Part shown: in pieces, positions 33,589 to 39,275 of the stretch
Layout: each line of letters begins with the position of its first letter
How positions within the stretch are numbered: position 1 is the stretch's first letter
Source: a virus
DNA: 39,275 nt
Direction: 5' to 3' (one strand)
IMG/VR virus record: IMGVR_UViG_3300020220_000137
Location: 1-39,275 of that record
Made by a program: the position numbers and the translations under genes
Notes under the pieces: generated by a model
Told to the model about the DNA's origin: nothing
Database searches by the model: none
The model's input: only the letters and a program-made list of their open reading frames with translations

Positions 33589-34241
33589 CAGTATTGACTA
33601 CTACCACACATAAAATCCTCAAGAACTTTGCTTCGATCAATAACTCTATTGTGATCAAACCTGGAAGCACTATTGGCACATTGAGTGTGAATAAAAACAT
33701 TCTTGCTGTTGCAGATGTAGAAGAAAAATTTGAAAAGCAAATTTCAATCTACGATCTTAGTCAGTTCCTGCATGGATTCTCATTCTTCAATGTTCCTGAG
33801 GTTGTGACTGATAATGAAAGTTATGTAACTGTAACTGAGCATGGAAACGATACAAAAAAAGTGCGTTTCTATTATGCAGATCCTGATATTATCGTACAAC
33901 CCCCAGATAAAACGATTGTACTTCCTTCCGTAGACGTGTCTTTCACCATCTCTGAAAGTAATCTGACAGAGTTGCGTAGGGCAGCGTATGTATTTGGTCT
34001 TCCTGATATTTGTGTGTATGGTGATAAAAAAATGATCACTATCTGCACAACTGATAAGAAGAACGATACCTCACATACCTATACCTTTGAACTTGGACCT
34101 ACAACTAAAGAGTTTTGCTACTGCCTCAAAGTTGAAAATCTTAGAATTCTAAATCAAGATTATAAGGTTAGCATCAGCAATTCGAATGTAGCATACTTTG
34201 ATGGTGGCAATGTCCGTTATTGGATCGCTCTAGAACCATGA
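33585..34241 (+). CDS. 45: Sliding clamp gp45
   Basis: A 218-residue trimeric clamp (T4: 228 aa) that tethers the DNA polymerase and also activates late promoters through gp55. Typical segments: LKNFASINNSIVIKPGS, VNKNILAVADVEEKFEK, SQFLHGFSFFNVPEV and the end NVAYFDGGNVRYWIALEP. Coupled by ATGA to both neighbours. The loader subunits gp44 and gp62 lie 1.1 to 3 kb downstream, separated by accessory genes. Confidence 0.95.
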   Translation: MTVLTTTTHKILKNFASINNSIVIKPGSTIGTLSVNKNILAVADVEEKFEKQISIYDLSQFLHGFSFFNVPEVVTDNESYVTVTEHGNDTKKVRFYYADPDIIVQPPDKTIVLPSVDVSFTISESNLTELRRAAYVFGLPDICVYGDKKMITICTTDKKNDTSHTYTFELGPTTKEFCYCLKVENLRILNQDYKVSISNSNVAYFDGGNVRYWIALEP

Positions 34242-34789
34242 ATAACTTTGAATTCTATGGATATGATTTCATACCAGGAATTCTAACTCCTAAAGATGCT
34301 GCAAATCTTCACCAAGATTTACAGCAACAAGAGTTCGATAAAGAACCACCAGAGTACGATCCTGGTAGAGGTCTAGTCAAGATGGTTTACAAACCAAAAT
34401 GTGCTGAAGATATATTCGATCAAGTACATCATTTACTAGAAACGTACCTGAGTACTGCTCTATATCCTACCTACTGGTTTTGTACTCAATATTACAACAA
34501 GTCTTACATGGCAGCACATAAAGATCGTGGGGCATGTGAGGTATCCATAAGCATGAATATCTCACAAGATGGTTTACCATGGGACTTGTGTTTACGTGAT
34601 AAAACTGGTAGAATTATTCGTCGCAAAACAAATCCTGGCGACGGGGTTCTATATGCTGGTACAGAAGTAACACATTGGAGAACTCCATATCAAGGGCGAA
34701 TCTACACTCAACTATTCCTTCATTATGTCAAAAAAAATGGAAAATACTCAGACTTCAAATACGACGAGCTCAAGTCCTCCCCTAACTAG
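34238..34789 (+). CDS. Second 2OG-Fe(II) oxygenase
   Basis: A 183-residue dioxygenase-like protein. Iron ligands His94 and Asp96 (AAHKDRGACE) and His146 (EVTHWRTP); Arg154 fits the 2-oxoglutarate site; TYWFCTQYYNKSYM precedes the first ligand as usual. The start at 34238 overlaps the gp45 stop. Its 3' end is overlapped for 65 nt by the next gene. Substrate unknown; placement inside the replication operon suggests a target linked to DNA metabolism, which is inference. Confidence 0.85.
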   Translation: MNNFEFYGYDFIPGILTPKDAANLHQDLQQQEFDKEPPEYDPGRGLVKMVYKPKCAEDIFDQVHHLLETYLSTALYPTYWFCTQYYNKSYMAAHKDRGACEVSISMNISQDGLPWDLCLRDKTGRIIRRKTNPGDGVLYAGTEVTHWRTPYQGRIYTQLFLHYVKKNGKYSDFKYDELKSSPN

Positions 34790-35327
34790 ACCCATTGTAC
34801 AGGGAGGTGTTCTTCAAACTAGTCGTGAATGTGGTACTTGTAAAGAATGTTGTGGAGGATGGTTGTGGGGCGAAGCGCATGGCATCCCATTCTTTCCCAA
34901 TCACCCATGTCATTATCTAGATCCTAATCCTGGTCGCTGTGGTGGATGTACTATTTACGAAGATCGTCCTGCAATATGTAGAGATTTTCAGTGCCTTTGG
35001 CTTCAAGATTTACAAATGCCTGGATGGATGAAACCTGAATTCTCTAAAGTTATTATGTACCAACGTACATATGAAGATGTTGAAGGTGAGGTCCATGAAC
35101 CTGGTTGGAGCATCACCTGGGTCTCTATGGTAGAATGTGGTGAAACTGTCGATCCTACAGTGTTGAATTGGGTTATTACCCAGGCACGAACACAAGAATT
35201 CAATTTGCATTACCAAGTAAAGAAGACTGATTACTATATGGGTAGTCCAGTATTCCAAGACTTTGCACGTACTTACGGTCTGCAAAGTAAAACGACTGTT
35301 GTTGTACATGAGGAAGAACATGCATGA
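34725..35327 (+). CDS. YkgJ-type zinc/iron-chelating cysteine-cluster protein
   Basis: A 200-residue protein with a dense cysteine set: Cys36, 39, 42, 43 (ECGTCKECCGG), Cys62, Cys72 and 75 (RCGGCTIYEDRP), Cys85 and Cys90 (ICRDFQC). This matches the YkgJ/CxxCxxCC family, thought to bind zinc or an Fe-S cluster. It starts 65 nt inside the oxygenase gene (ATG 34725 or 34737), and its first ~22 residues are Ser/Thr/Pro-rich, as overprinted sequence often is. It overlaps gp44 by 8 nt. Possible redox or metal partner of the oxygenase. Confidence 0.8.
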   Translation: MSKKMENTQTSNTTSSSPPLTRPIVQGGVLQTSRECGTCKECCGGWLWGEAHGIPFFPNHPCHYLDPNPGRCGGCTIYEDRPAICRDFQCLWLQDLQMPGWMKPEFSKVIMYQRTYEDVEGEVHEPGWSITWVSMVECGETVDPTVLNWVITQARTQEFNLHYQVKKTDYYMGSPVFQDFARTYGLQSKTTVVVHEEEHA

Positions 35328-36261
35328 TTTTCTTTGGGTTGAAAAATATCGTCCACAGTCAGTTGAAGATTGTATCCTACCTGAAGAAATCAAATCTATC
35401 TTTACTGGATTCTTGAAGCAGGGAGAGATACCTAATCTTCTTCTAGCTGGAACTGCTGGTGTTGGTAAGACTACTATTGCTAAGGCACTTTGCCAAGAAC
35501 TTGATGTAGACTACATGGTCATCAACGGATCTGATGAGGGTCGTTTTCTAGAAACTGTTAGGAATCAAGCAAAGGCATTCGCATCAACCGTCTCATTGAC
35601 CTCTAGCAGTCGCCACAAGGTGCTTATCATCGATGAGGCAGATAACACTACTCATGATGTTCAACTCCTTCTGAGGGCATCTATCGAGGAGTTTCAGCGT
35701 AACTGTCGATTTATCTTTACCTGTAACTACAAAAACAAAATTATTGATCCTCTTCATTCTCGTACTACAGTCGTTGATTTCAATGTAACTGGAAAACAGA
35801 AGGTTGATATTGCACAGCAATTTTTACTACGCTGTTGTGACATCCTTTCGCTTGAGCATGTCGAGTATGAACGTAAGGTTGTCGCTGAACTTATTATGAA
35901 GTTCTTTCCAGACTTCAGGCGTGTGCTCAATGAGTTACAAAGATATTCATCTACAGGTAAAATTGATACTGGAATCATTGCAGTATGCGGAGATGAAAGT
36001 TATGCTGCCCTCACAGATGCTTTGAAAGGTAAAAACTTTACTCAGGTGAAGAAGTGGGTTGACCAAAATATTGATAACTCACCTACCTTGATTATGCGAG
36101 GTATTTACGAGCGACTATATACAATGCTTGATAAAAAAAGTATTGCTGCCGCAGTGCTAATTATTGCTGAGTATCAGTATAAGTCTGCATTTGTTGCTGA
36201 CCAGGAAGTCAATCTTCTTGCGTTTCTTACTCAAATTATGTTAGAGTGTGAATTCTTATGA
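35320..36261 (+). CDS. 44: Clamp loader large subunit gp44
   Basis: A 313-residue AAA+ ATPase (T4: 319 aa) that opens gp45 with gp62. WVEKYRPQSVEDCILP matches the EQKYRPSTIDECILP start of T4 gp44. Walker A is GTAGVGKT (44-51), Walker B VLIIDEAD (101-108); LHSRTTVVDF corresponds to the SRC motif region. Start at 35320 chosen; ATG 35308 would add only four residues. Overlaps the methylase gene by 4 nt. Confidence 0.95.
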   Translation: MHDFLWVEKYRPQSVEDCILPEEIKSIFTGFLKQGEIPNLLLAGTAGVGKTTIAKALCQELDVDYMVINGSDEGRFLETVRNQAKAFASTVSLTSSSRHKVLIIDEADNTTHDVQLLLRASIEEFQRNCRFIFTCNYKNKIIDPLHSRTTVVDFNVTGKQKVDIAQQFLLRCCDILSLEHVEYERKVVAELIMKFFPDFRRVLNELQRYSSTGKIDTGIIAVCGDESYAALTDALKGKNFTQVKKWVDQNIDNSPTLIMRGIYERLYTMLDKKSIAAAVLIIAEYQYKSAFVADQEVNLLAFLTQIMLECEFL

Positions 36262-37157
36262 ACCTAAAAACACCCCTCAGATATCCTGGAGGTAAATCTC
36301 GTGCTACCGTAAAACTAGCACAGTTCCTTCCAGATATGGAAAAGATTACTTACTATAGAGAACCATTCCTTGGAGGTGGATCTGTTGCACTTTACATGAC
36401 ACAGAGGTATCCACATCTACAAGTATGGGTAAACGATCTATATTTACCCCTATGTGTTTTTTGGACGGTCCTTCGTGATAATTCAAAGGATCTTCATCGT
36501 ATTCTAAAGGAGTACAAAACTCTACATGATACTCCAGAATCTGCCAGAGAACTTTTCAATCAGATGAAAGTTGCTATAGATAATCCTAAGTTAGGTGAGT
36601 TGGATATAGCTGTAGCATTTTATGTAATCAACAAGTGTAGTTTTTCTGGACTTACTGAAAGTTCCTCATTCAGTGCTCAAGCATCTAATTCAAATTTTAG
36701 TATGCGTGGAATTGATAACATACCAGAATATTCTAAAATAATTCAAAACTGGAAGATTACAAATTATAGTTATACTCGGGTAATGGGTAATGGTCAAGAC
36801 ATTCTAATTTATCTGGACCCACCATATGAAATCAAAGACAAGTTGTATGGCAAGTCTGGCAACATGCACTCAGGATTCAATCATGACAAATTTGCAGGTA
36901 TCTGCCAAGAACATGTAGAAGCAACTAAGATGCTGGTATCATATAACTCAAGTCAATTGATTCGGGAACGATTTGCTGGCAAATGGTCTCCCTATGAATA
37001 TGACCACACATATACTATGAGATCTGTTGGAGACTACATGGCAGATCAAAAAAATCGTAAAGAACTTGCTCTTATAAATTATGACATCAGACCAGAACTA
37101 CCAACTAAAGGATTATCTAAAAACAATAAATCAAACAAAACAAAATCTGATGCGTGA
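36258..37157 (+). CDS. D12-class DNA adenine-N6 methyltransferase (Dam-like)
   Basis: A 299-residue SAM-dependent methylase. The D12-class N-terminus RYPGGKSRA (8-16), motif I FLGGGS (37-42) and catalytic DPPY (187-190) are present. The target site cannot be read from sequence. No restriction enzyme gene is adjacent, so it probably protects phage DNA or alters regulation. It sits between 44 and 62, which are adjacent in T4, and its Lys/Asn/Ser-rich last 25 codons overlap gp62 in another frame. Confidence 0.88.
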   Translation: MNLKTPLRYPGGKSRATVKLAQFLPDMEKITYYREPFLGGGSVALYMTQRYPHLQVWVNDLYLPLCVFWTVLRDNSKDLHRILKEYKTLHDTPESARELFNQMKVAIDNPKLGELDIAVAFYVINKCSFSGLTESSSFSAQASNSNFSMRGIDNIPEYSKIIQNWKITNYSYTRVMGNGQDILIYLDPPYEIKDKLYGKSGNMHSGFNHDKFAGICQEHVEATKMLVSYNSSQLIRERFAGKWSPYEYDHTYTMRSVGDYMADQKNRKELALINYDIRPELPTKGLSKNNKSNKTKSDA

Positions 37158-37485
37158 GGGAGATCCTCTTTGGCAAAAGAAGTATCCAGCATTTATTATC
37201 AACAAGTGTTTATCATTTCATATTGATACTGTCATGTATGCAAATGAAATGAACCAACATAATTCCATCGACAATCAACTGCAATATGATTTTTATATAA
37301 ATATTGTGAGACCAAGGGCAAGATTTGCACCTTGGGGTAAGAAGGAAAAGGTGAGCGATCTAGATTTCGTCAAGCAATATTATGGTTATAACAACCAAAA
37401 AGCATTAGACGCCCTTCGCATTTTGACTTCTACCCAACTTGAGTTTATTCGGTCAAAATTGAATACGGGTGGTAAAAATGGATGA
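37081..37485 (+). CDS. 62: Clamp loader small subunit gp62
   Basis: A 134-residue gp62 homologue, shorter than T4 gp62 (187 aa), as usual in cyanophages. The core YPAFIINKCLSFHIDTV, ANEMN, LQYDFYINIVRPRARFAPW and YYGYNNQKALDALRIL is characteristic. I keep the upstream start 37081 because YQLKDYLKTINQTKQNLM looks like the conserved N-terminal helix of marine gp62 proteins; ATG 37150 would delete it. The cost is a 77-nt overlap with the methylase gene. Overlaps regA by 8 nt. Confidence 0.85.
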   Translation: MTSDQNYQLKDYLKTINQTKQNLMREGDPLWQKKYPAFIINKCLSFHIDTVMYANEMNQHNSIDNQLQYDFYINIVRPRARFAPWGKKEKVSDLDFVKQYYGYNNQKALDALRILTSTQLEFIRSKLNTGGKNG

Positions 37486-37918
37486 TATTGAAATTTTTTG
37501 GGACAAGAATAAAATGGTCGAGGTCACCCTTGGTGAACCAGATGACTTTTTGAAAGTTCGTGAAACTCTGACACGTATTGGGGTCGCGTCTAGAAGGGAA
37601 CATAAACTGTACCAATCTTGCCATATCCTTCATAAAAAAGGGCAGTATTATATCGTACACTTCAAAGAACTATTTGCACTTGATGGTAAAAAAGCAAATA
37701 TTACTTTGAATGATATTCAACGTAGAAATAGAATTATTCAATTACTTTCTGATTGGGGATTGGTAACAATTGTTGATGCTACATCTATTGAAGATCTCGC
37801 ACCCCTAAGTCAAATCAAAGTTATTGCACATAAAGATAAAGAAGAATGGAATCTAGAGTCTAAGTATAATATTGGTAAACGTAAAATTCCAACATCTGAG
37901 GTTCGATCCGATAAATAG
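37478..37918 (+). CDS. regA: Translational repressor RegA
   Basis: A 146-residue RNA-binding protein that blocks ribosome binding on early phage mRNAs. It matches T4 RegA (122 aa) closely: PDDFLKVRETLTRIGVA, LYQSCHILHKKGQYYIVHFK, LSDWGLVTIVD and the end KYNIGKR. The N-terminus has 12 extra residues and the C-terminus about 14. It directly follows 45-44-62, as in T4, where these mRNAs are RegA targets. Confidence 0.95.
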   Translation: MDDIEIFWDKNKMVEVTLGEPDDFLKVRETLTRIGVASRREHKLYQSCHILHKKGQYYIVHFKELFALDGKKANITLNDIQRRNRIIQLLSDWGLVTIVDATSIEDLAPLSQIKVIAHKDKEEWNLESKYNIGKRKIPTSEVRSDK

Positions 37919-37924
37919 ATCGGA
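37907..37924 (+). promoter_or_regulatory. Late-type box inside a perfect inverted repeat after regA
   Basis: TCCGAT (37907-37912), AAATAG, ATCGGA (37919-37924) form a 6-bp palindrome centred on GATAAATA (37910-37917). A late promoter for the next gene is likely; the palindrome could add an RNA hairpin at the end of regA or a protein site. Confidence 0.5.
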
Positions 37925-37964
37925 CTTCATCATTACAACGATGGACAAGAAAAAGGAAAATGCT

Positions 37965-38258
37965 ATGGGACAATTGATTCGTATATGTATTTTGAGTTGG
38001 TCTGCTGCTCTTCTCACCGCTAGCTATTCAGGTATGCTATCCAAAATGGATCCCACCTTTATTGCTACTGTGTTCACAGCATCTGCTGCTACGTTCGGTA
38101 TCAATACCATGAAGAAAGGTGATGATGAAGAACCTAAAGCACCAGAGGCACGTAGAGAAGAATTTGTAGTTGCTCCTCCAGAACCACCATCACCAGAAAT
38201 AACTCTTGAAGAAAGAGTTGAAGCTCTGGAAGAGGGACAAGTTCAACCAAGAACCTAA
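37965..38258 (+). CDS. 98-aa membrane protein with charged C-terminus
   Basis: Start at ATG 37965 chosen for its AAGGA site about 10 bp upstream; ATG 37941 would add MDKKKENA. Two hydrophobic segments (IRICILSWSAALLTASYSGML and FIATVFTASAATFGINTM) are followed by a Glu/Pro-rich cytoplasmic-type tail (EEPKAPEARREEF; ITLEERVEALEEGQ). The two-helix plus charged-tail layout resembles small holins, but no lysis enzyme lies nearby, so function is open. A terminator follows. Confidence 0.65.
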   Translation: MGQLIRICILSWSAALLTASYSGMLSKMDPTFIATVFTASAATFGINTMKKGDDEEPKAPEARREEFVVAPPEPPSPEITLEERVEALEEGQVQPRT

Positions 38259-38281
38259 GAATTGTCGGTGTATACTAATCT

Positions 38282-38313
38282 AAAGTGTGGTTCCTACTAC
38301 CACACTTTTTTTG
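38282..38313 (+). terminator. Intrinsic terminator before hsp20
   Basis: AAAGTGTGG (38282-38290) pairs with CCACACTTT (38300-38308) across a 9-nt loop, followed by a T run. It ends the 37965 transcript and separates it from hsp20. The 129-bp gap also holds TATAAT at 38322-38327 without a convincing -35. Confidence 0.88.
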
Positions 38314-38387
38314 TTAGCTCTTATAATTAGTAGTGGATGCCGTAAGGGTCCACAAAATACAAACTCGCTTACAAAGGAGCTAACAAC

Positions 38388-38822
38388 ATGACTAACCTAA
38401 CAAGGTATACTACTGCGGATCTTCCTACATTGTTGGAGAAGATTACTCGCAACTCTATCGGAATGGATGAATATTTTGATAGATTGTTCAAAGTTCATGA
38501 ATCAACTTCTAACTATCCTCCATACAATCTAGTACAAGTCAGTAACGTAGAATCGAGACTTGAGGTTGCTCTTGCAGGATTTAGAAAGAAAGAAGTCTTT
38601 GTCTATACACAAGATGGTAAACTTTTTGTGGAAGGACAAAAAGAGGATAAAGAAACGGATTCTAATTATCTTCACAAAGGTTTAGCACAAAGAAGTTTTA
38701 CACGAACCTGGACACTCTCTGATGATACTGAAGTAAAATCGGTTGAGTTTGGGGATGGACTTTTGACCGTAGTGCTCGGTAGAGTTGTTCCAGAAACTCA
38801 TAAACGAAAGGATTATCTTTGA
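38388..38822 (+). CDS. hsp20: Small heat-shock protein Hsp20
   Basis: A 144-residue alpha-crystallin-type chaperone of the IbpA branch, which holds unfolding proteins during infection. Family marks: IGMDEYFDRLF, YPPYNLVQVSNVESRLEVALAGF, KEVFVYTQDGKLFVEGQKE, HKGLAQRSFTRTWTLSDDTE and the LLTVVLGRVVPE strand. A strong AAAGGAG site lies 11 bp before the ATG. hsp20 is a typical core gene of cyanomyoviruses. Confidence 0.93.
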   Translation: MTNLTRYTTADLPTLLEKITRNSIGMDEYFDRLFKVHESTSNYPPYNLVQVSNVESRLEVALAGFRKKEVFVYTQDGKLFVEGQKEDKETDSNYLHKGLAQRSFTRTWTLSDDTEVKSVEFGDGLLTVVLGRVVPETHKRKDYL

Positions 38823-38836
38823 TAACCAAATCTTAG

Positions 38837-38870
38837 TTGACATAATCCCAAGGTTGTGTCATAATAAATA
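38837..38870 (+). promoter_or_regulatory. Overlapping early and late promoter elements before the porin-like gene
   Basis: -35 TTGACA (38837-38842), 17 bp, -10 CATAAT (38860-38865), and a late-type AATAAATA (38863-38870) overlapping the -10. The gene could thus be transcribed throughout infection. Confidence 0.7.
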
Positions 38871-38880
38871 CATTCAAGTG

Positions 38881-38967
38881 ATGAGACCTCAATTACTCGT
38901 TGACTCACTGAAACGGAGTTTGTCGAAGCTCCTTCCATCCGCAGGTATTACTCTGCGAGAAACTTAG
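38881..38967 (+). CDS. Possible 28-aa leader peptide
   Basis: A short ORF starting MRPQLLVDSLKRSLSKLL lies between the dual promoter and the porin-like gene. It has no clear SD and no recognised family. It contains the GGAGTTT/AAGCTCC hairpin. It may be a leader peptide or simply open sequence in the 5' untranslated region. Confidence 0.25.
   Translation: MRPQLLVDSLKRSLSKLLPSAGITLRET
38915..38932 (+). other. Hairpin in the leader of the porin-like gene
   Basis: GGAGTTT (38915-38921) pairs with AAGCTCC (38926-38932) over a GTCG loop, seven pairs with one G-U. No T run follows, so it is not a terminator; it may stabilise or regulate the leader. Confidence 0.5.
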
Positions 38968-38980
38968 AGGTACAATTTTT

Positions 38981-39275
38981 ATGTATAAATTCGCAATCGC
39001 AGCTGTTGCAGCTGCTCCTTTTCTTGCCACCGCTGCGTTCGCTGGCCCTTATGTAGAATCGAAGACCACTGCTGGTCTTTCTGATGGCACCTACAAAGGT
39101 GCTCAAACCGAACTTCGTGTTGGTTATGAAGAGAAAGTTTCCAAGGGCGTAACTGTCTTTGGTGAAATCGGTCCTGGTTATGAGTGGACGGCGATTGATG
39201 GCTTCCTGCAGACCACTGGTGAAATCGTTGCCGTTGGTGAAGTTGGTGTGAAAGCCAAAGTTTCCGACCGTGTTA
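38981..39275 (+). CDS. Secreted outer-membrane (porin-like) protein, 5' part
   Basis: The gene runs off the window; 98 codons are visible. A signal peptide (MYKFAIAAVAAAPFLATA, likely cut after AFA at residues 20-22) is followed by alternating amphipathic strands (TELRVGYEEKVSKGVTVFGE; IVAVGEVGVKAKVSD), the pattern of small outer-membrane beta-barrels. An AGAGG site precedes the ATG by 12 bp. Codon use is C-rich, like gp23. I recall similar exported proteins in other marine cyanophages; the role, perhaps altering host envelope permeability or superinfection, is inference. Confidence 0.75.
   Translation, partial: MYKFAIAAVAAAPFLATAAFAGPYVESKTTAGLSDGTYKGAQTELRVGYEEKVSKGVTVFGEIGPGYEWTAIDGFLQTTGEIVAVGEVGVKAKVSDRV

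Noticed and set aside
37150-37152. Downstream ATG as the start of gp62
   Set aside because: It avoids overlap with the methylase gene but removes the LKDYLKTINQTKQNLM helix that looks conserved in marine gp62 proteins.
36258-37157. Restriction-modification system
   Set aside because: Only a methylase is present; neighbours are replication genes and no endonuclease-like frame adjoins it.
38311-38327. Sigma-70 promoter for hsp20 with TATAAT at 38322
   Set aside because: No acceptable -35 at 16-18 bp; it lies directly after the terminator T run and may be chance AT-rich sequence.

Overview
The window is a 39 kb, gene-dense stretch of a T4-like (Myoviridae-type) cyanophage genome. Every supported gene lies on the + strand, with 1 to 17 nt overlaps (mostly ATGA junctions) and almost no spacer. 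The collinear series gp13-14-15-16-17-18-19-20-67-21-22-23 fixes the T4-like identity. The cyanophage assignment rests on the CobS-like AAA+ gene, hsp20, a DUF3110-like gene (a cyanobacterial family), a porin-like secreted protein, and the order gp23-gp3-uvsY-uvsW-55-47-46 and 45-44-62-regA. A Synechococcus or Prochlorococcus host is likely. No psbA or other photosystem gene is present here.

Layout. 1-4118: 3' part of a very large repetitive tail-fibre-like gene. 4123-7347: neck proteins gp13 and gp14, sheath stabiliser gp15 and small terminase gp16. 7350-10858: an accessory insertion between gp16 and gp17. It holds a candidate packaged internal-head protein carrying three prohead-targeting/protease-like motifs, a row of very small membrane proteins, a 38-residue basic peptide and a staphylococcal-nuclease-like enzyme. 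10866-20827: the virion core (gp17 to gp23). Most of these genes have a late promoter (TATAAATA or a variant) and a strong Shine-Dalgarno sequence, and the block ends in a UUCG terminator. 20908-28313: gp3, then recombination and transcription genes (uvsY, a 2OG-Fe(II) oxygenase, uvsW, gp55, gp47, a DUF3110-like gene, gp46). 28323-28581: tRNA-Ser(UGA), tRNA-Pro(UGG) and an odd third tRNA with a UAU anticodon. 28635-33588: small genes, a HExxH/VWA protein and its probable partner, a CobS/MoxR-type AAA+ ATPase, and a DUF3310-like gene. 33585-37918: sliding clamp gp45, a second oxygenase, a YkgJ-like cysteine-cluster protein, clamp loader gp44, a D12-class adenine methylase wedged between 44 and 62, gp62 and RegA. 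37965-39275: a small membrane protein, Hsp20, and the start of a signal-peptide-bearing outer-membrane-type protein.

How it works together. Host-type sigma-70 promoters (-35/-10 with 17 bp spacing) lie in front of gp55, the 28.6 kb genes, the AAA+ gene and the DUF3310/gp45 block, which suits early or middle expression. gp55, riding on the gp45 clamp loaded by gp44/gp62, would then activate the TATAAATA late promoters in front of the capsid and tail genes. gp46/47, UvsY and UvsW form the recombination-dependent replication set. gp21 matures the prohead built on gp22 and gp67, and may also cut the candidate internal protein.

Most notable: the AAA+/VWA-metallopeptidase pair, the three-motif internal protein, a beta-rich module shared by gp14 and the upstream fibre, the methylase tail overprinting gp62, a 23-codon cysteine-rich miniprotein, a terminator-like hairpin inside the start of gene 20, and the third tRNA with its 25-nt variable region. 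No gene-free stretch exceeds 300 bases. All identifications were made by reading the sequence; no database search was run.
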